Of a DNA stretch of 35,637 nt, positions 27,384-35,178 are shown one piece after another. The stretch spans positions 1-35,637 of the forward strand of contig CAYUIG010000037.1 of the NCBI GenBank assembly GCA_964444685.1. The letters are read 5' to 3'. Under the pieces are notes generated by a model, which saw nothing but the letters and a program-made list of their open reading frames with translations, searched no databases and was not told the origin of the DNA. Both the position numbers and the translations under genes were made by a program. How positions within the stretch are numbered: the first letter of the stretch is position 1; each line of letters opens with the position of its first letter. Source of the DNA: CAYUIG01 sp964444685 (lineage in GTDB: Bacteria > Gemmatimonadota > Gemmatimonadetes > Longimicrobiales > RSA9).

Positions 27384-27402
27384 GAGGAGAGCGGAATCGG
27401 GC

Positions 27403-29238
27403 ATGTGCGGAATCGTAGGATACGTGGGTGACCGTGCGGCGGTGCCTCTGCTGTTGGAGGGGCTGCGGCGGCTGGAATATCGGGGCTACGACTCGGCGGG
27501 TGTGACGGTCCAGGTGAACGGTCACCTGGAGACGCGCAAGGCGGTAGGGAAGATCTCCGAGCTGGAGAAGCTGCTGGAGAACGGGCGTCGGCCGGAGGGG
27601 ACGGTGGGGATCGCGCACACGCGCTGGGCCACGCACGGCTCGCCGACGATGCTCAATGCGCATCCGCACACGGACTGTCACGGCTCGATCGCGCTCGTGC
27701 ACAACGGCATCATCGAGAATGCGACGACGCTGCGCCAGCAGCTGGAGAGTCTCGGCCACACGTTCCGCAGTGAAACGGACACCGAAGTCCTCGCGCACCT
27801 GATCGAGGAAGCGTTCAACGGCAACCTCGAGGAGGCGGTGCGTGCCGCGCTGCGCCAGGTGGAGGGCGCCTACGGTCTCGCGATCATGTCGAGCGACGAT
27901 CCGAACAAGATCGTAGTCGCGCGCCACGGCAGCCCGCTGCTGCTGGGGATCGGCGAGAACGGCGAGTACTACGTTGCGAGCGATGTGGCGGCCGTGCTCG
28001 CGCAGACGCGTCAGGTCGTGTACCTCGACGATGGCGACGTGGCCGTGCTGACGCCCGCCGGCTACCGCACGATGCGGCTGCGGGGTGAGGAGGTAACGAA
28101 GGAGATCAAGCACGTCTCGTGGGACCTGGATGCCATCGAGAAGGGTGGCCACGAGCACTTCATGCTGAAGGAGATCTTCGAGCAGCCGGAGACGCTCCGC
28201 AACGTGATGCGCGGCCGCATCCTCGAGGCGGACGGCACCGTGAAGTTCGGCGGTCTGAATCTCAGCGATGAAGAGCTGCTCGCGTTCGAGAACGTGACGG
28301 TGACGGCGTGCGGCACGTCGTGGCATGCCGGGCTGATCGGCGAGTACATGCTGGAGGAGGTCGCGCGGCTGCCGGTCGACGTCGAGTACGCGTCGGAGTT
28401 CCGCTACCGTTCGCCGGTCGTGGACGAGAAGACGCTCGTGCTGGCGATCAGCCAGTCGGGCGAGACGGCGGATACGCTGGCGGCGATGCGCGAAGCGAAG
28501 GAGCGCGGCTCGAAGGTGCTCGGCATCGTGAACGTGGTGGGCTCGTCGATCGCGCGCGAGGCGGGCGGCGGCATCTACCTGCACGCGGGGCCCGAGATCG
28601 GCGTCGCGAGCACGAAGGCGTTCACGAGCCAGGTGGTGGCGCTCGCACTGTTCGCCGTGCGCATGGGCCGGCTGCGCGGCAAGCTGACGGCAGAGCAGGG
28701 GCGCGCGATCCTGAAGGAGCTGCAGGCGCTTCCGGACAAGGTCGAGCAGGTGCTCGAGCTGAACGATGCGATCCGCGAGCTCGCACGCATCTACAAGGAC
28801 GCATCGAACTTCCTGTACCTGGGCCGCGGCTACAACTTCCCGACGGCGCTCGAGGGTGCGCTCAAGCTGAAGGAGATCAGCTACATCCATGCGGAGGGTC
28901 TGCCCGCGGCGGAGATGAAGCACGGGCCGATCGCGCTGATCGACGAGAACATGCCGGTCGTGATCGCGGCGCCGAACGACGCGGTGTATCAGAAGGTGCT
29001 GTCGAACGTGCAGGAGGTGAAGGCGCGTGGTGGCCGGATCATCGCGGTGGTGACGGATGGGAACGGCGACCTGCGCGGGCTCGTGGACCACGTGATCCCC
29101 GTGCCGCCCACGATCGACATGCTGACGCCGGTGCTCACGACGATTCCGCTCCAGCTGCTCGCCTACCACGTGGCGGTCCTGCGCGGCTGCAGCGTCGACA
29201 TGCCCCGCAACCTGGCGAAGTCGGTAACGGTCGAGTAG
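27403..29238 (+). CDS. glmS: Glutamine--fructose-6-phosphate aminotransferase GlmS
   Basis: GlmS makes glucosamine 6-phosphate from fructose 6-phosphate and glutamine, the committed step to amino sugars. It has 611 residues, the normal length. The mature N-terminal Cys (MCGIVGYVG) is the glutaminase nucleophile; EYRGYDSAG, HTRWATHG and HNGIIEN complete that domain. Two SIS sugar-isomerase domains follow (ACGTSWHAG, ISQSGETADT, STKAFTSQV), ending in the canonical DMPRNLAKSVTVE. It begins 19 nt after glmM. There is no room for a glmS ribozyme leader between the two genes. The TAG stop overlaps the dtd GTG by one base. Confidence 0.98.
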   Translation: MCGIVGYVGDRAAVPLLLEGLRRLEYRGYDSAGVTVQVNGHLETRKAVGKISELEKLLENGRRPEGTVGIAHTRWATHGSPTMLNAHPHTDCHGSIALVHNGIIENATTLRQQLESLGHTFRSETDTEVLAHLIEEAFNGNLEEAVRAALRQVEGAYGLAIMSSDDPNKIVVARHGSPLLLGIGENGEYYVASDVAAVLAQTRQVVYLDDGDVAVLTPAGYRTMRLRGEEVTKEIKHVSWDLDAIEKGGHEHFMLKEIFEQPETLRNVMRGRILEADGTVKFGGLNLSDEELLAFENVTVTACGTSWHAGLIGEYMLEEVARLPVDVEYASEFRYRSPVVDEKTLVLAISQSGETADTLAAMREAKERGSKVLGIVNVVGSSIAREAGGGIYLHAGPEIGVASTKAFTSQVVALALFAVRMGRLRGKLTAEQGRAILKELQALPDKVEQVLELNDAIRELARIYKDASNFLYLGRGYNFPTALEGALKLKEISYIHAEGLPAAEMKHGPIALIDENMPVVIAAPNDAVYQKVLSNVQEVKARGGRIIAVVTDGNGDLRGLVDHVIPVPPTIDMLTPVLTTIPLQLLAYHVAVLRGCSVDMPRNLAKSVTVE

Positions 29239-29678
29239 TGCGCGTCGTACTGCAGCGCGTCAGCCGCGCCTCGGTCCGCATTGGCGACAGGATCGCCGGC
29301 CGGATCGAGCGCGGCTTTCTGCTTCTCGTCGGTTTCCACGCCTCCGATGGCGACGACGCCGTCCGCTGGATGGCGGAGAAGGTCCTCTCTCTGCGCCTCT
29401 TCCCGGATGACGAAGGACGCATGAACGTGGGCCTCGAGGAGATCGGCGGCGGCGTGCTGGTCGTCAGCCAGTTCACTCTGTACGGCGATGCACGCAAGGG
29501 CCGCCGGCCCAGCTTCATCGATGCCGCACCGCCGGAGATCGCGATCCCGCTGTACGAATCGTTCGTGGCGGCGCTGCGCGCCGCGGCGCCGGGGCCCGTA
29601 GAGACGGGCGAGTTCGGCACGATGATGGACGTCGAGCTCGTCAATGACGGCCCCGTGACGCTTATCCTCGAGCGGTGA
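29238..29678 (+). CDS. dtd: D-aminoacyl-tRNA deacylase Dtd
   Basis: Dtd removes D-amino acids (and glycine mischarged on tRNA-Ala) from tRNA, a proofreading step. The 146 residues show the family motifs SQFTLYGD (about 78-85) and NDGPVT near the C-terminus, which together form the active site across the dimer; RRPSFIDAAPPE also matches. The GTG start shares its G with the glmS stop (TAGTG), which sets the N-terminus at MRVVLQRVSRASV, as expected. Its stop overlaps maf (GTGA). Confidence 0.95.
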   Translation: MRVVLQRVSRASVRIGDRIAGRIERGFLLLVGFHASDGDDAVRWMAEKVLSLRLFPDDEGRMNVGLEEIGGGVLVVSQFTLYGDARKGRRPSFIDAAPPEIAIPLYESFVAALRAAAPGPVETGEFGTMMDVELVNDGPVTLILER

Positions 29679-30277
29679 CCCCTCCGCCTCTCGTCCTCGC
29701 CTCGTCCTCGCCGCGCCGCTCGGAGCTGCTGCGCATGCTCGGGCTGCACTTCGAGGTCATGCCGACTTCCGTCGACGAGACGTATACGCCGGGTGAGGAG
29801 GGTGTCGTGCACGCGGAGCGACTCGCGCGCGCGAAGGCGGCGGCGGTCGCGTCGCAGCGGCCGGACGCGCTGGTGATCGGCAGTGACACGGTCGTGATCC
29901 TGGATGGTGCGGTGCTCGGAAAGCCGCGCGATGAGGCGGAGGCGGTGTCGCTGCTGTTGCGTCTTCAGTCGCGTACCCACATCGTCGCCACCGGCGTGGC
30001 GGTCGCATCACCGGACGGTGCGCTGCGGTCGGGCGTGGAGACCGTGGCGGTCACGTTCCGTCCGTTCGACCGCCTGCTGGCGGAGGCATACGCGGCCACG
30101 GGGGAACCGCTGGACAAGGCGGGCGCGTACGGCATCCAGGGAATGGGCTCCGCCCTCGTGCGACGCATCGAAGGAGACTACTTCGCCGTGATGGGGCTGC
30201 CGGTCGTCCGCACGCTCGCGCTGCTGGAGGAAGCGGGCTGGCGCTACACCTTCACGGGACTGGAGCCGGTGGCATGA
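29675..30277 (+). CDS. maf: Maf-family nucleoside triphosphate pyrophosphatase
   Basis: Maf/YhdE proteins hydrolyse dTTP, UTP or modified pyrimidine triphosphates to monophosphates, a nucleotide-pool cleaning role also linked to septum control. The 200 residues have the N-terminal LASSSPRRSELL (8-19), IGSDTVV (68-74), GKPRDEAEA and DKAGAYGIQG. The GTG start overlaps the dtd stop, and the stop overlaps glpK (ATGA). The Dtd-Maf pair forms a small quality-control group after glmS. Confidence 0.93.
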   Translation: MTPPPLVLASSSPRRSELLRMLGLHFEVMPTSVDETYTPGEEGVVHAERLARAKAAAVASQRPDALVIGSDTVVILDGAVLGKPRDEAEAVSLLLRLQSRTHIVATGVAVASPDGALRSGVETVAVTFRPFDRLLAEAYAATGEPLDKAGAYGIQGMGSALVRRIEGDYFAVMGLPVVRTLALLEEAGWRYTFTGLEPVA

Positions 30278-31773
30278 CGGCGGTGCTGGCGATCGACCAG
30301 GGCACGACGGGCTCGACCTGTCTCGTGCTCGATGAACACGGCGGGATCCTCGGCCGCGGCTACTCCGAATTCACACAGCACTATCCCCGTCCCGGCTGGG
30401 TCGAGCACGACGCGGACGAGATCTGGGAGGTGACGCTGCGCGTCGCGCGTCAGGCGGTGGCTGCGGCACGCGCCGCGCATGCATCGCTCGACCTGCGCGC
30501 GATCGGCATCACGAACCAGCGCGAGACGATCGTGGTGTGGGAGCGGCGCACGGGGCGGCCGGTGCACCGCGCGATCGTCTGGCAGGACCGCCGCACGGCG
30601 GGACACTGCCGCGAGCTGAAGGAAGCCGGTCACGAGGCGAACGTGCGCGCAAAGACCGGGCTCGTGCTCGATCCCTACTTCTCCGCCACGAAACTCTCAT
30701 GGCTGCTGTCCAACGTGGATGGCCTGCGCGAACGGGCGGAGCGTGGTGAGCTGGCCGCGGGCACGATCGACTGCTGGCTGATCTGGAAGCTGACGGGCGG
30801 ACGCGTGCACGCGACGGATCCGACCAATGCATCCCGCACGCTGCTCTACGATCTGCACACGCGCGACTGGGATGACGAGCTGCTCGCGCTCTTCGATGTG
30901 CCCCGCGCGCTGCTGCCGGAAGTGCGGCCTTCGAGCGGTGACTTCGGCAGCACGGACAGCGAGTTCTTCGGCTCGGCGGTGCCGGTGGGCGGCGTCGCCG
31001 GCGACCAGCAGGCGGCGCTCTTCGGGCAGGGCTGCGTCGAGCCGGGTCTGGCGAAGAACACGTACGGCACGGGCGCGTTCCTGCTGATGCAGACGGGGGA
31101 CCGGCCGGTGGCATCCTCGAGCGGACTGCTGACCACCGTGGCGTGCGGCCCGCGCGGCGAACCGGCGTACGCGCTGGAGGGTGCGATCTTCATCGCGGGT
31201 GCGGCGGTGCAGTGGCTGCGCGACGAGTTGAAGGTGCTGAAGGCGGCGAACGAGACGGAACCGATGGCGCGCGGGCTCGCCGCGAACGATGGTGTGTATT
31301 TCGTGCCCGCATTCGTCGGCCTCGGCGCCCCGCACTGGGAGCCCGAAGCCCGCGGAATGATCGTGGGACTGACGCGTGGCGCGGGGGTGGCACACCTCGC
31401 ACGCGCGGCACTCGAATCGATGGCGTACGCGACGCACGATGTGCTGCGCGCGATGGAACGCGATTCGGGCGTCGTCGCAACAGAACTCGCGGTGGACGGC
31501 GGCGCATCGCTCAACGACTGGCTGATGCAGTTCCAGGCGGATGTGGTCGGGCTGCCGGTGCGTCGTCCGCAGATGGTGGAAACGACTGCGGCGGGCGCTG
31601 CGGGGCTCGCGGGCATTGCGGCGGGAATCTGGGCGGACGCTGCGGCGTTCCTGCACGCGCGGCCGGAGCCGGACCGCTTCGAGCCAGCGCTGCCGGAAGC
31701 GCAGCGCAAGGACCTGCTCGCGGGCTGGCAGCGCGCGGTGCGCGCCGCGCTCGCGTGGGCGGCCGACGCATGA
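30274..31773 (+). CDS. glpK: Glycerol kinase GlpK
   Basis: GlpK phosphorylates glycerol to glycerol 3-phosphate. The 499-residue FGGY-family protein begins with the phosphate-binding IDQGTTGS (7-14). It has NQRET (81-85), VWQDRRT (102-108), the catalytic Asp244 in GVAGDQQAALFGQ, and NTYGTGAFLL. The length and motifs fit glycerol kinase rather than xylulokinase. No glpF, glpD or regulator gene is nearby. It is joined by ATGA overlaps to maf upstream and to the small gene downstream. Confidence 0.95.
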   Translation: MTAVLAIDQGTTGSTCLVLDEHGGILGRGYSEFTQHYPRPGWVEHDADEIWEVTLRVARQAVAAARAAHASLDLRAIGITNQRETIVVWERRTGRPVHRAIVWQDRRTAGHCRELKEAGHEANVRAKTGLVLDPYFSATKLSWLLSNVDGLRERAERGELAAGTIDCWLIWKLTGGRVHATDPTNASRTLLYDLHTRDWDDELLALFDVPRALLPEVRPSSGDFGSTDSEFFGSAVPVGGVAGDQQAALFGQGCVEPGLAKNTYGTGAFLLMQTGDRPVASSSGLLTTVACGPRGEPAYALEGAIFIAGAAVQWLRDELKVLKAANETEPMARGLAANDGVYFVPAFVGLGAPHWEPEARGMIVGLTRGAGVAHLARAALESMAYATHDVLRAMERDSGVVATELAVDGGASLNDWLMQFQADVVGLPVRRPQMVETTAAGAAGLAGIAAGIWADAAAFLHARPEPDRFEPALPEAQRKDLLAGWQRAVRAALAWAADA

Positions 31774-32111
31774 CGTTCGTCGCATCGCTCCTCCTGCTGT
31801 GCGCGCAGCCGCACACCGCGGCTCGCTGCATCGAGCCGCCGCGACAGGCGCAGGATGCGTGGGTCGCATCGGACAAGCTGCGTCACTTCGCCGGCGCATA
31901 CGCGGTGACGGCGTTCACGCATGCGGTCGTGCGCAGTGTGACGGATGATGACGGAGCCACCCTGGCGCTGGCCGCGGCCGCGGGTGTGGCGGCGTCGATC
32001 GGGAAGGAGTGGCTGGACGCGCGTCGCGGCGGTGCGGCGAGTCTGCGCGATCTCGTGTGGGATGCGGCGGGCATCGCCGCCGCCCTCCTGCTGATGCGCG
32101 AGATGCAGTGA
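31770..32111 (+). CDS. YfiM/DUF2279-like small protein
   Basis: A 113-residue protein of unknown function. It has a short hydrophobic N-terminus (residues 2-12), then SDKLRHFAGAYA (34-45), hydrophobic stretches, and SIGKEWLDARRGG followed by SLRDLVWDAAGI. The paired DKxxHF and GKE..D...S..D..WD..G motifs recall the E. coli YfiM lipoprotein family (DUF2279). No proper lipobox is present: Cys11 follows LLLL and Cys20 follows AAR. The ATG overlaps the glpK stop (ATGA), and the stop overlaps the next gene (GTGA). Family placement is from memory of motifs, not a search. Confidence 0.65.
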   Translation: MTFVASLLLLCAQPHTAARCIEPPRQAQDAWVASDKLRHFAGAYAVTAFTHAVVRSVTDDDGATLALAAAAGVAASIGKEWLDARRGGAASLRDLVWDAAGIAAALLLMREMQ

Positions 32112-33754
32112 CACCCGTCGCGCTGCCGCCCGCACTCGTCGTACCGCGCGACGTACTGCGGGACGTCGACGCGGCCGCGCGACTCGAGTGGTTCGAATCG
32201 GACGGCCGCGGCGGCGGTGCTGCCGGTACCGCGCTCGGCGCGGCCACACGCCGCGAGCACGGCCTTCTGATCGTTGCGGACGGCTGGCCGCTCCTGCTGC
32301 TCGCGCGCTTCGAGGAACGGATCGTCCTGCCAGACGGTGACGCGTTCGAGCCCGTCGTCAACTTCTACCCGGACGCGATCCACCCGCAGGGTCATCGCTT
32401 CCTGCGCTCGTTCGCGCTCGATCCATGGCCGTCGTGGCACTACGAGCGCGAGGCGGTGACACTCGTGCGCGAGGTGCTGGTCGCGCGCGAGGCGCGCGCC
32501 ACCATCGTGCGCTGGCGCCTCGATGGCGCGGATGGTACGCTCGAGCTGCGGCCACTGCTCGCCGCGCGCAACGTGCACGAGTCCGGGCCGCTTCCTCCAT
32601 TCCTCCCCGTACGTCTGGATGAACGCGCACTTCGATGCGCGCCGGAGGGCGGACCAGCGGTGGTGCTGTCGTTCGCCGAAGGGAACTGGGAGTCCGCGCC
32701 GGATGTGTATCGCAACACGCTGCATCCGCGCGATGGCACGGCGGAGGATCTGCACGCGCCGGGCGTGCTGCGGCTTCCGCTCGAGGATGGGCAGTGGACG
32801 ATGGTTGCGTGCGCGCGTACGCCGATCGAGCCCGCCGCGCTGCACGAGTTCATTGCCGCGGAGCTGCGCCGGCGCGAAGAGGTGGCACGGCGCTGTACCG
32901 TGCACTTCGCTGACGCGACGATCTCGGATCTGCCCCCGCGTCTCGCGCTCGCGCTGGATGCGTGGCTCGTGAAGCGCCCCACCGGGCGCGCACTGTGGTG
33001 CGGATTCCCATCGTTGCAGGAACGGACCGCGGATGCACTCGCCGCAATACCGGCGCTCCTCGAGGCGACGGGGCGCGCACGCGAGGGTGCGTCGGTGCTG
33101 CGCGGCTTCGTGCGGCGCACGCTCGGACGCGGCGCGACCACCGGGAATACGGAGGCGCTGCTGCGCTGCGTGCCAGCGGCCGCGGCACTCGCACGTGCAG
33201 GCATCGGAAGTGGCGAGCTCTTGCCGGCGGTCCGGCGCGCGCTCGAGATGTGCGCGTCGCGCGCAGGGCCGAGCGGATTGCGGGATGATGAAGGCGCGGG
33301 GCTGAACGAGCTCTGGCACGAGGCGCTGCTGGCCGCGCGCGTACTCGCGCCCGATCATCCGCTCGCGCAGCGCTTCGCACACGATGCCGAACGACTGCGC
33401 GAAGTGGCGCCGCGCACTTCGGGCGCGAGTTTCCCCGTCGTGGCCGAGCCCGGTCGTCCGGCCCTGCACGATGATGCGCACGTTGCGGATGCCATCCGCG
33501 TCGACCCGCGTTCGTTGCCCGCCGCGCGTCTCGACGACTACGCACGCGCGCTCGTACGCGTCCACGGTGCCGGCGCGGCCCCGCGGCTGCGCGAACTGTT
33601 CGAGATCGCCGGCGAGGCGCTGCGCTGCGCCATGCTCGGCCAGGTACCGGAGCGGCTCGACGGCAGCGGTGCGCCCGCGGACGCCCGCGCCGCCGCTGCG
33701 CTCCTCTCCGCCTGTGCCCTGGCCGCGCGTACCCGGCGACGTGGCGCGGCCTGA
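32108..33754 (+). CDS. Glycogen-debranching-enzyme-like protein with degenerate catalytic region
   Basis: The N-terminal part matches the bacterial/archaeal amylo-alpha-1,6-glucosidase family (GDE_N). EWFESDGRGGGAAGT (27-41), TRREHGLLIV (47-56) and LDPWPSWHYE (104-113) correspond to the usual EWL.(T/S)(D/N)G.GG.A.GT, TRRYHGLL and LDPFP.W.YE. In the C-terminal (alpha/alpha)6 part the signature GYPWF.DWGRDT is replaced by GFPSLQERTADA (299-310). WMDA is not found, and VEINALWYNAL has become AGLNELWHEAL (397-407). At 548 residues it is roughly 100 shorter than usual. It may be catalytically dead, glucan-binding, or altered in specificity. The GTG start overlaps the previous stop. It is 24 kb from the glg operon. 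Confidence 0.7.
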   Translation: MTPVALPPALVVPRDVLRDVDAAARLEWFESDGRGGGAAGTALGAATRREHGLLIVADGWPLLLLARFEERIVLPDGDAFEPVVNFYPDAIHPQGHRFLRSFALDPWPSWHYEREAVTLVREVLVAREARATIVRWRLDGADGTLELRPLLAARNVHESGPLPPFLPVRLDERALRCAPEGGPAVVLSFAEGNWESAPDVYRNTLHPRDGTAEDLHAPGVLRLPLEDGQWTMVACARTPIEPAALHEFIAAELRRREEVARRCTVHFADATISDLPPRLALALDAWLVKRPTGRALWCGFPSLQERTADALAAIPALLEATGRAREGASVLRGFVRRTLGRGATTGNTEALLRCVPAAAALARAGIGSGELLPAVRRALEMCASRAGPSGLRDDEGAGLNELWHEALLAARVLAPDHPLAQRFAHDAERLREVAPRTSGASFPVVAEPGRPALHDDAHVADAIRVDPRSLPAARLDDYARALVRVHGAGAAPRLRELFEIAGEALRCAMLGQVPERLDGSGAPADARAAAALLSACALAARTRRRGAA

Positions 33755-33764
33755 GCGCGTCCGG

Positions 33765-33770
33765 TACATT
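33765..33770 (+). promoter_or_regulatory. TACATT -10-like box, possible leaderless start
   Basis: TACATT lies 8 bp before GTG 33779. If it acts as a -10 box, transcription would begin at or next to the start codon. The hexamer 17 bp upstream (TGGCGC) is a weak -35. Tentative. Confidence 0.25.
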
Positions 33771-33778
33771 CGCCGCCC

Positions 33779-34024
33779 GTGGAAACCGCCATACTCGTCG
33801 GTGCCGTCGTTGGCGCGCTCGCGCTCGTGATGCTTCCGCTGATGCGCAGGCGGAGAGCCGAGTCCGGTGCTGCCGATGACGCGTCGCTCGAAACGGAGAT
33901 CCGGCAGTACCGCGCGGCGCTGCGCGCGGGTACGCTCTGCCGCCGCTGCGGGCGCGCCAACCGCGACGGCGCGCGTTTCTGCGCCGACTGCGGCCGAGCG
34001 CTCGCGGGGCCCGGCGCGGCATGA
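33779..34024 (+). CDS. Small membrane-anchored zinc-ribbon protein (81 aa)
   Basis: One N-terminal hydrophobic helix (about 4-22) is followed by RRRR, which predicts an inside C-terminus. A short polar helix (about 35-50) then leads to a zinc ribbon, CRRC (54-57) and CADC (68-71). Such one-helix zinc-ribbon proteins are common and uncharacterised. GTG 33779 starts the frame and no ribosome site is visible, which fits a leaderless transcript. The stop overlaps the threonine aldolase ATG (ATGA), so the two are probably cotranscribed. Confidence 0.75.
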   Translation: METAILVGAVVGALALVMLPLMRRRRAESGAADDASLETEIRQYRAALRAGTLCRRCGRANRDGARFCADCGRALAGPGAA

Positions 34025-35040
34025 TCGATCTGCGCAGCGACACGGTCACGCGCCCCGACGCGGGCATGCGTCACGCGATCGCGGAGGCCGAAGTCGGCGA
34101 CGACACGCTCGGCGACGATCCCACGGTCCGACGGCTCGAGGAACGCATTGCGGAGCGGCTGGGCAAGGAGGCCGCGCTCTTCCTGCCCAGCGGCGTCATG
34201 GCCAACGAGATCGCGCTGCTGCTGCTCGCGCCTCCGGGCAGCGAGGTCATCGTCGAGGCTACGTCGCACTTCTTCGACTGGGAGCTGGGCGGGCCCGCGG
34301 TGCTCGGCGGCATCCAGCTCCGGCCCGTGGCCGCGCCGGGCGGTGCGCTCGACCGTGTGCTCGTCGAGAGTGCCATCCGCGCTCCCTCTCCCTATCAGGT
34401 GCAGACGAGCGCGGTCGCGCTGGAGAACACGCACAATGCGGCCGGCGGCCGGATCCTGCCGCTCGAGAACGCGCGTGGCGTGGCCGACGTGGCCCGCGAG
34501 CGAGGGTTGGGCGTCCATCTCGACGGCGCCCGGCTCTGGAATGCGAGCGTGGCCACCGGCATTCCGGAGCGCGCGTGGGCGGAGTGCGCGGACACCGTGA
34601 TGGTCACGCTGTCCAAGGGGCTCGGCTGTCCGGCCGGCTCGGTGCTGGCCGCGGATGCGGAGCGGATCCGCCGCGCCCGCACCGTGCGACGACGCCTCGG
34701 CGGCGCCATGCGCCAGGCCGGGATCCTCGCCGCCGCCGGGCTCTACGCGCTGGACCACAACCGCGACGCGCTGGCCGAGGACCACCGGCGGGCGCGCGCG
34801 CTGGCCGGGCTCCTGGCCGACGCGCCCGGCCTCGATGTGGTGGCGCCCGCGACCAACATCGTCATGTGCGAGATCACCGCTCCCGGCCTCGATGCACCGG
34901 CCCTGGTGGCGCGCGCGGCGGAACACGGCGTGCTCATCACGGTGTTCACACCCACGCGCGTACGCGCGGTCACGCACCGGGACGTCGGCGACGACGACAT
35001 CCGCACCGCCGGGACGATCCTCCGGGATCTCGCGGGCTGA
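34021..35040 (+). CDS. ltaE: Low-specificity L-threonine aldolase
   Basis: This PLP enzyme splits L-threonine or L-allo-threonine into glycine and acetaldehyde. The 339 residues open with the family hallmark MIDLRSDTVTRP; GDDTLGDDPTV, FLPSGVMANE (54-63), His83 in EATSHFF and LENTHN follow. LDGARLWNA precedes the PLP lysine Lys199 in LSKGLGCP. All are standard for LtaE-type beta-eliminating lyases; D-threonine specificity is unlikely. Its ATG overlaps the zinc-ribbon gene stop. Confidence 0.94.
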   Translation: MIDLRSDTVTRPDAGMRHAIAEAEVGDDTLGDDPTVRRLEERIAERLGKEAALFLPSGVMANEIALLLLAPPGSEVIVEATSHFFDWELGGPAVLGGIQLRPVAAPGGALDRVLVESAIRAPSPYQVQTSAVALENTHNAAGGRILPLENARGVADVARERGLGVHLDGARLWNASVATGIPERAWAECADTVMVTLSKGLGCPAGSVLAADAERIRRARTVRRRLGGAMRQAGILAAAGLYALDHNRDALAEDHRRARALAGLLADAPGLDVVAPATNIVMCEITAPGLDAPALVARAAEHGVLITVFTPTRVRAVTHRDVGDDDIRTAGTILRDLAG

Positions 35041-35124
35041 CGCATCCCGACACGACATCGTCCCATCCCGCCCTTCCATCGCGCGGGGTGGCCCCTCAGA
35101 TTTCGCGCTGTCGGACCGAGGCCT

Positions 35125-35130
35125 TATCTT
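35125..35130 (+). promoter_or_regulatory. TATCTT -10-like box upstream of recA
   Basis: TATCTT lies 48 bp before the recA ATG in the 138-bp gap after ltaE. It matches the boxes at 8618, 8681 and 25057 (minus). The hexamer 17 bp upstream (TTCGCG) is a weak -35. I found no recognisable LexA operator in this gap. Confidence 0.45.
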
Positions 35131-35178
35131 CGTGATGCGTCCGGTCGGGCGTGAACCGATCCCCTGGCAGGTGGAAGC

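Noticed and set aside
27384..27402. glmS ribozyme/riboswitch
   Set aside because: Only 19 bp separate glmM and glmS, too short for the ribozyme.
31883..33769. Minus-strand open frame of 628 codons
   Set aside because: It is antisense to the debranching-like gene, which has family motifs and a 4-nt overlap with its neighbour.
35041..35178. LexA (SOS) operator upstream of recA
   Set aside because: Neither the E. coli-type CTGT-N8-ACAG nor the Bacillus-type GAAC-N4-GTTC pattern is seen; a lineage-specific operator cannot be excluded.
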